This document shows positions 36,101 through 45,100 of a stretch of 64,000 nucleotides of DNA, one piece after another (positions within the stretch are counted from its first letter, which is position 1; every line of letters starts with the position of its first letter). The DNA comes from Pomphorhynchus laevis (lineage: Eukaryota; Acanthocephala; Palaeacanthocephala; Echinorhynchida; Pomphorhynchidae), in contig WNNJ02000185.1 of assembly GCA_012934845.2 (NCBI GenBank), positions 1 through 64,000 of the forward strand, given 5' to 3'. Under the pieces are notes generated by a model, which had not been told where the DNA came from, searched no databases, and saw only the letters and a list, made by a program, of their open reading frames with translations. The position numbers and the translations under genes were made by a program.

Positions 36101-39100
36101 ATCAGCGTATTTGCGACTACCAGGTTAAATAACAAACACATCATCGATGTAGCGGCGCCAGATTATCGATTGCACGTAGTATTAAGCAAACGCACTTTTC
36201 TCAAAGTGCTGTATAAACAGATCAGCTAATGATGGACCTGGTGACGAGCCCATTGTAATGCTAAAACGTTGTTCATAGAGTTGTTTCTCAAAAACGAAAT
36301 TGGTCTTAGCTGCTAGTGTGAAGAGTGATTTAACCAATTTCCTGTGTCTAAGCTGGTCCCAAGGTTCATTCAGCTTAGTAATAGCGAAATCAATCGCTTC
36401 GTTTGCAGGTACGTTGATCAATAAGGATTTTACATCTAACGTGAATATGCAAAATTGATCAGTAGTTATGCTTACATTTTTTAATTGAAGGACAAATTCA
36501 TCACGCGGTTATGAAGGAATCGGACGTTACAACTATTACATTCGTGGCTGTTGAAATAAGAAGGGCGAGCGCAAATGATAATAGTTCGTGGCCTAGTAGT
36601 AGGTGACGGTGTTGAGATGGTCCCGAAACTTTTGACAAAGCTTGCCCTCTCTTACGTACAACCCGTTCCATTATTAGACTTCCTGGAAAACGGACTAACA
36701 TACCAAGATGGCTCTTCATTATACTAAGTGATGATCAGGCCGATTATGCAATAAAGAATGCTCACAGGCTTATGGGCCCGAGTTCTTCTGTGTGTACATA
36801 TTACCTGATAAGTCTAAGGAGGAACGTTAGGGACATTTAATCTCACATAAGAAGCTTCGAGAAATGCGACGAATCCTATACACAATGTAGGAATTATATA
36901 GATAAAGAAAGGCGCTGCTAGCGTCTCTGTTGGAGCCAAAGTATCAGTCCTAGACTGGAAGCACTCTCACACAACGAGTACATCTCAAGTCTCGCTCAAA
37001 ACGAGCGTACTTCTATTTCAATGGTTTCTGTTCATTATGCTGCAGTACCTATCTTGTATCAGCGAGCAACTAAAGCGTCCATAATGTGTCACTTCATAAC
37101 ATTGATACATCCCATACATCTTTCACTGCTGGGCCAACCGGGCCACCCATCATTAATGCTGCAATTGCTATCTTAGCCAGATCATCCATCATTTGCCTGA
37201 GCCTTCTCAATTGTCAATCATTGCACTCAAAGGTCAGCTCGATTCTCACTCACTTAAAGAACCTATTCTCGATATCCTCTGCCTCGCTGATACCTGGCAT
37301 TGAAATGATTATGATTTTGGCATTCGTCGTCTACGTCGTAATGGTTACTTTCTCACCCACCTTCATCGCCATCTTCGTAACTCCAGCCACGAACCTTTAG
37401 TTCGTGACGGTGATCTAATCATTTTGACCAAGTCTTCTTTCACTGTTATCGCTATTAGCTCCTCCTGTCTTTCAGTCACCACCTTCAAACTACTCCGATG
37501 TGCCATCTCACTTTTATCGCTCTCTATCCGCTTATATTTGATTTATCACCCCGGATCCGCTTCACCATTGTCCATATTCTTTAAAGAACTCTCTAACCTT
37601 TTATTACATACCTTCTCACTAACTATTCCAACTTTTGTAATAGGTGATTTTAATGTCTGTTTAGAATATAGCTACCTTCTAAATCACCTTAAATTGTTAT
37701 CCATATTTCGCGCCTACGAGTATTCAATCATTCCTTCTGAACCTACTTATCAATTGGGTGACCTTCTAGACTGTTTCCATTTCCAAATCCTTACAGCATC
37801 GTTACTTTTGTATTTTTAATTACCCATGAATCTCTGATCACTACATGATCTCAATTAGAATTAACCTATACCAGATTGACAAATCTCATAGAGTTGTCAC
37901 TTTTCGCCCATGGTCTTATTTGCAGCTTGCAGATTTGACTTCTGAACTAGCTTCTTCTACACTAGCAATTCGCCTGTCCTCACCTCCCCTGATAGCCAGC
38001 CTTTACTACTTCCAAGTTTATTCCATCGTCGATTACATTCTTACACTCCTGAAACTCGTACCATCACATAAATATTCTGCTACTTGGTTTGCCGCCCATG
38101 CAAGCATTCATAGGACACGTTTCTTCATTGTCCGTTTGCTCAATTGATCCTTCAATCTTCTCTAGTTATCTCAGATTTAAACTTAACAATGAAGGACTTA
38201 CTCTTACACCTCTTTGTTACTCTTTAGCCATTGTCACATCAAGCCTTCCTGAACTTTTCCACCTGTCGCATGTGTCTTCTTATGAAATAATCGTACTGAT
38301 ATCTCAACTCCCCAACTCTTCATCTCCTCATAATCCTTTACCAACAGCTGTCCTTAAATCTATTGCACCCGCAGTAGTACCTTTATTCTTTAAACTACTT
38401 AATTCGTGTATTCGACTAAGATCTTCCCTGATGTATAGAAGGCTGCCACTATCCGTCCGCTGCTAAAATTCCAATCATCTGCCCTAAAATTTTATTGTCT
38501 TACCGTCATATATGTCTTACCGTCATATCTCACTACTATCCACTATTTCAAAAATATTTGAAATACTCATTCTTCGCCAAGTCATGTCTTACATAAATTC
38601 GACAAACCTTCTTCCTCAATATCAAGCTGCATACCGTAAAAATAGTTCCGTAGAAACTACTTGTCACAAGGCCATCAGTGATCTTCTCTTAGCTCGCGAT
38701 CAACTGTTAACTTACTTGGTCATTGCACTTGATTTGTCGTCGGCTTTTGACACTGTAGATCACTATATTCTCCTTAAATGGATATCGGAGAATATTATAT
38801 AATATAATATTAATATTATATATTATTCTCCTTAAATGGTTATGACGTTAACCATTTGTTACTAATTTGTGGTTACTCTTATATGGTTATCGTCATATAT
38901 AAGTGTCCGCTTTGCCACTATATCATCCGGCAATGCAGTTAGTACATCTTTCGCTATACTTCGTGGAGTACCGCAAGGTTCTGTACTAGGCCCTATCTTG
39001 TTCTCCATTCTCCTTGTAGATCTCGATCCATGTTGCTTAGCATTCAAATGTTATGTCATGTAAATATGCAGATGGCATCTTTATCTATTTGTCCGCACCC

Positions 39101-42100
39101 AATATATCCTCGGTTTCATCCTGTCTATAATCCTTATCTTACCACCTTTTATCCATTAGAATGGGGGTAAACTCACGAAATCTAGTCTTCTTTAGATCCA
39201 CCATTCCCGAATACGGATTTAATCTTATAATTTATAATTTTCAATGGCCATTGTCTTCCTTTAGTTGATTCGCTAAACAATTTCGAAGTAATTATCGACT
39301 CTTTTATCTCGTTCTCATCATTTGCACTAAAAATAGTTCATTAGTGTTATCAAATTCTCCGTGACGTCCTTCGCATTCGAAAAACCACAATTTTTTCCAT
39401 TTCCAACACTCTGATATCCACCTTCCTGTGACCTCGTCTTGACGTTTGCATCTCACTTTTCTCAAACTCCCCATCTTGTGTTACTGCCCCTCTGTATCGC
39501 TTTATTCGCACTGCAGCACGGATACTTTTCCGACTTTATATTACCCTGCCGTTCTCACTTTTAATTTTCTTTATAATCTCCCTCCGTATCATCACCTAGA
39601 ATAGCACGGTGATAAACATCCGTCCATTAGAGCACTTCGCTCAAATAATTAGTTTCTCCTACACAATCCTCGTCATTGAAGAAATTTAGCCTGCGTTCCT
39701 GTTTCATTTCTATGCCTCTCATCTGGAATTCTCTTCACTTTAAACTTCGTTGCCAACCTAACCTCACTACCTTAGCTCTAGGCCTAGCAGCTAAACTAGC
39801 AATGAGATCCGATTTTTTTATCGTTCGAACGCTGACTGCGTGGTATGGACTTCAGACACATCATATTAAAAATATTTTTTTGCTTATTTCAGTTGACTTG
39901 TAAGTCTGCATGAGCTGCTTAAAGAATTAATAGATCTATTTATAGTGTATTTATTATATCAATTTTGTGAATAAAGTATAATCAATTAAATCAAGACTGA
40001 TTGAATAATCAATCTTGATTATTCAATCAAGACTGATTGAATAATAAATCATTGAATATGATTTATTAACATTAACATATCATTGAATATGATATATGAT
40101 CATGATCATGGTATTGATTATGATCAATATGATCATGATCTATGGACTTGATTTACTGCGTAAATCAAGTCATAAATCATGATCAAATTATCAACAAAAT
40201 AGTTATCAATAACATTTGTAACCTATTATTGGCAAATGAACTGATCTTGTCCCCAATTTTGTTAACATTTTTGTTGACACTTATAGCCTTCTAACACTTA
40301 AGCCTTCGTTCAAGATCAAAGTATAGCTTTTATTTTAGTACTTTACATGAATTCACGCTATTCTCATGATATAGAATAAAATAATTTTAAATAAAATTGA
40401 ATATTAATATATTTAAAAAAATATAAAATATATCTATTTTGAAATATGTTCATATTTATATGTTTATTATTTTATAAATTATAAAATAATGTTATAAAAT
40501 AATATTGAATATAAATATATTTTTAAAAAATGTAAAATATATCTATTTTGAAATATGCTTGTTTTATAAAATATGAAATATAATATGATATATGAAATAT
40601 AAATTAAATTACTAAAATAATAAAATACCGCCTTAAATATGATAAAAAAATTTGTACAAATTTGTAATACGAGTACATTTGTTAAATACTCGTATTTGTA
40701 CATATACGAGTATTTACGAGTAATACGTATTTGTACATATTTGTATATAATTATATAATATAATTTTTATTCAACAAAATAAATATTCAACAATATATAT
40801 AAATTTAGAAGGTATATATCTAGATATAAATATTAAATTTCTTCAATAAATCATAGATTAATTAGCGATAGGTTAAGTTGTATATGATTTACAACTAAAT
40901 CAAATCAAAACTTTTAATTCTAATAATTTTTATTCGATTAGTGAACAAATTTATCCAGCAAGGCCTTAACAAAACCAATATTGATGATAAAGAAGGTATA
41001 TATCTAGATATGAGCATTAAATTAACATCAATTAAAACTACTTATAATTTATATCGTAAAGATGACATTTAAATTTACAAGAAACATATTTTTGCATGAG
41101 CATTCATGCATACCATATAATATAAAATATAATACATTAATTTATGAAATTTTAAGAATTGCAACAATTTGTAACCATATTAGTTTTCTTCAAAATCATT
41201 TAAATAATTTAATAGATACATATTTTAAACTAGGTTACTATAAAAATACTATAAAATAATGAAATTTTAAGAATTTCAACAATTTGTATCAATAATACGA
41301 GTACATTTGTTAAATAATCGTATTTGTTAAAACATATGATAAAAGAAATAAATAATAAAAGAAACAAGATTACTTTTTTAATCTAAATTTTTATTGCCTT
41401 GAGTATTGAAAAGTGTATTTCTTAATTGTTTATGATTTTATTAAATATTATAAAATATCTACAATATTTAGCTGTTTCTTACGGTACATGGTATTACGAG
41501 ATTACTATTACCAATCAACCTGAAAACTCATGCTGTCGATTCGGATATTCGAGTCAACTCGGTTAATAGAAAAACAAATCACATACACAAAGAATATATA
41601 TATTTTAAGGCAATCTTAATGCACCTTGCGGATACGATCAATTTAGTTATTCGTGGAGAGCACGAAAAGGAACTGTATTTCACAATAGCTGTGGTAAGCA
41701 TTATTCTAACGAAGGGTATAGAAGGAACGATATACTTGGCTGCCTTATACATTTACCATGCAAAGACATTACAATGATGTTACCGAAGCCTTATAAACAT
41801 TTGGTAATTATTTTATTTACTTGAAGTAAAAATAAGAAAATCATCAAAATATATAAATCATCAAAATATTATTAAAAATTTATTTAAACTCTTACACGGA
41901 ATATATTTTTGCATGAGCATTCATGCATACCATATAAGAAAAATATTATACATTAAATAATGAAATTTTAAGAATTGCAACAATATGTAATGATATTGGC
42001 TTTCTTCAAAATCATTTAAATAATTTAATAGATACATATTTTAAACTAGGTTACTATAAAAATACAATCAAACAGAAAATAGTAAAATATATAAATCAAC

Positions 42101-45100
42101 ACAATAATATAAAGAATAAATTTAAACTCTTAAGTGGCAAATTTTTATGGATGGATAATAAATAATATACTTTGTATTAGTATAAGATACTTGATAATCA
42201 AATTTCATCATATGAAATACGTTATTAAAATGTAATAGTCACCGCTGCTATGTATAAGCCAATATCATTAGAGGAAATACGTCATTCTCATGTATTTGGC
42301 CACGCTGCTATGTTGGGTTAAGGAATAGGCGCCGAAACTTGATAGAATATCGGTTCTTTCAGATAATCTTTTATCCTAATTCTGACTTATTAATTGACTT
42401 ATTTTTAAGCTGAATAAAAAATGAATCTAAATTATATAAATATAAGAAACATCTGTTCCGATATATGCGTTTTTAACTCTAATAATTTTTATTCAACAAA
42501 ATAAATATTCAACAATATATATAAATTTAGAAGGTATATATCTAGATATAAATATTAAATTTCTTCAATAAATCATAGATTAATTAGCGATAGGTTAAGT
42601 TGTATATGATTTACAACTAAATCAAATCAAAACTTTTAATTCTAATAATTTTTATTCGATTAGTGAACAAATTTATCCAGCAAGGCCTTAACAAAACCAA
42701 TATTGATGATAAAGAAGGTATATACCTATATATGAGCATTAAATTAACATCAATTAAAACTACTTATAATTTATATCGTAAAGATGACATATTTAAATTT
42801 ACAAGAAACATATTTTTGCATGAGCATTCATGCATACCATATAATATAAAATATAATACATTAATTTATGAAATTTTAAGAATTGCAACAATTTGTAACC
42901 ATATTAGTTTTCTTCAAAATCATTTAAATAATTTAATAGATACATATTTTAAACTAGGTTACTATAAAAATACTATAAAATAATGAAATTTTAAGAATTT
43001 CAACAATTTGTATCGATATTGGTTTTCTTTAAATAATTTAAAAGATATATTTTAAACTGGATCACGATAACAATAAACTCGCGCAGAATATAGTTAAATA
43101 TATAAATTAACAAAGTATTTTTATAGATAAATTTAAGCTCTTAAGTATGGACAAGTTAAGTAAATTAAAATCGAAAATTTTACTATAAAAATATAATTAA
43201 TTAAAAATTGTAAAATGTACATAAATCAACAAAATATTATTAAACAAAAATTTAAGTAGGAAGCTTTTATAGAAAAATTGTAAAATTAAACTACTATTAG
43301 AATCCTTAAATATTTCGATAAATCAAAATTTTTTAAAAGTAGGGACATCCATATTTAGACAAGTAAAAGGTATTCCAATTGGAGGTAATAGTAGACCAAT
43401 TATAGCTGACTTTTTTTAAGATTTATAGAATATGAATTTGTTCATAATTGTGTAAAACCTAAATCTAAACTATATAAATATATGAAATACATGTTTCGAT
43501 ATATTGATGATATATGTGTATTTAACTCTAACAATTTTTATTCAATAAGCGAACAAATTTATCCAGCTAGCCTCATTCTTAATAAAACCAATATTAATGA
43601 TAAAGAAGGTGTATATCTAGATATGAACATTAAATTTACATTAACTAAAACTACTATTAATTTATATATTCATGCATACCATATAATATAAAATATAATA
43701 CATTAAATAATAAAATTTTAAGAATTGCAACAATATGTAATGATATTGGCTTTCTTCAAAATCATTTAAATAATTTAATAGATGTATATTTTAAACTAGG
43801 TTACTATATAAATACCATTGAACAGAAAATAGAAAAATATATAAATCAACACAATAATATAAAGAATAAATTTAAACTCTTAAGTGGCAAATATTTATGG
43901 ATGGATAATAAATAATATACTTTGCATTAGAATAAGCAAATTTCATTAGAGGAAATACGTCTTTATGTATTGTGAAGACACACCCGCTATGTTGTGTGTT
44001 ATATAGAAACACCTATTCATCGACAGAATAGGTGTTTCGGCATCTATTCCGTCGAGGAATAGGTGCCGAAACCTTGTTAGTGACGTTACAAAATTCGTCA
44101 ATCTTCGATACGATATTGATATTATTTTTAGTGACGTTAATCATTGGAGTAAAAATTTACTGGTTTTTTAGTTGTTGGATAAACTAGCAGTAAAACTGTC
44201 GGTTGTGAAAATCGATGAACTTAATAGCATAACTATCGGTCTTGTTAAGGACTCTTTATTCAGAACATTTATCGTTTTATATGTGGAAAACATTTTGACA
44301 TTTCTAGTAACAAAAATATCGAATGAGACTGGGCCAATGCCTATGCAATTAATATGCCGATTGGATTTAATCGAACAAATGATTTTCTCTGAACCGCAGT
44401 GAAATTTTGTACCGTCAAGTCTTGCAAAAGCAGAGTTGAATTTTGGAAGAGAAGCCATAAAATCAGATGTCAATAAACTATGGGTTCTTGAATATTTTAA
44501 AACGAATATGGATAGTTATACAGAATGTAACACAAAACAAAAATGCTACCTGCAGATGGATAGCATCCAGAGGCATGAATGGATACTAAGAAATAAAAGA
44601 AAAATACTTTCAATGCGGCTACTAGAAAAAATAGTAGAAATAGGACGAAATCAAAACTAATATTACTGTTTAATCTCAATAGTCGCTATAATTCAACAGA
44701 TATATGTTGAGTTTGACCATATAATGAGTTAATGGCCTGAATGTGTGAATACTTTTGACAAACCGATCTACAGAGCTAGCTGCTGCGCTTTAACTAATAA
44801 CACATGAACACATGCGATCTTTATTAAAACTAAAATAAGATTCACGATTGTAAAATTCCAGTGAGATTGGATAAGTTTATATGTTCTTCCTTCCGAAGAC
44901 AAAACCTAAAGATGTTAGACTAATAACTATTTTAAATAGCCTTCTTCTAATATATAAACAGGCCTTTAGTATATAACGGAACGTTATAAAGAAAAATTGT
45001 TTATTTGATGATATTATTCTTGGGTTTCGTCAAAAGAAAGATGAATAATAAAAGCTGTAAAATCACTACAAAGTTAATTTTTATTTCAGATGATAAAACA

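Noticed and set aside
36501-36719. Minus-strand 72-codon frame as part of PLE-1
   Set aside because: The + strand of the same bases encodes the ORF1-like block of LINE-2, and the minus peptide does not continue the RT.
42200-42330. PLE-3 3' tail considered as a hammerhead ribozyme
   Set aside because: GCCGAAAC is present but no CTGANGA partner lies at a suitable distance on either strand.
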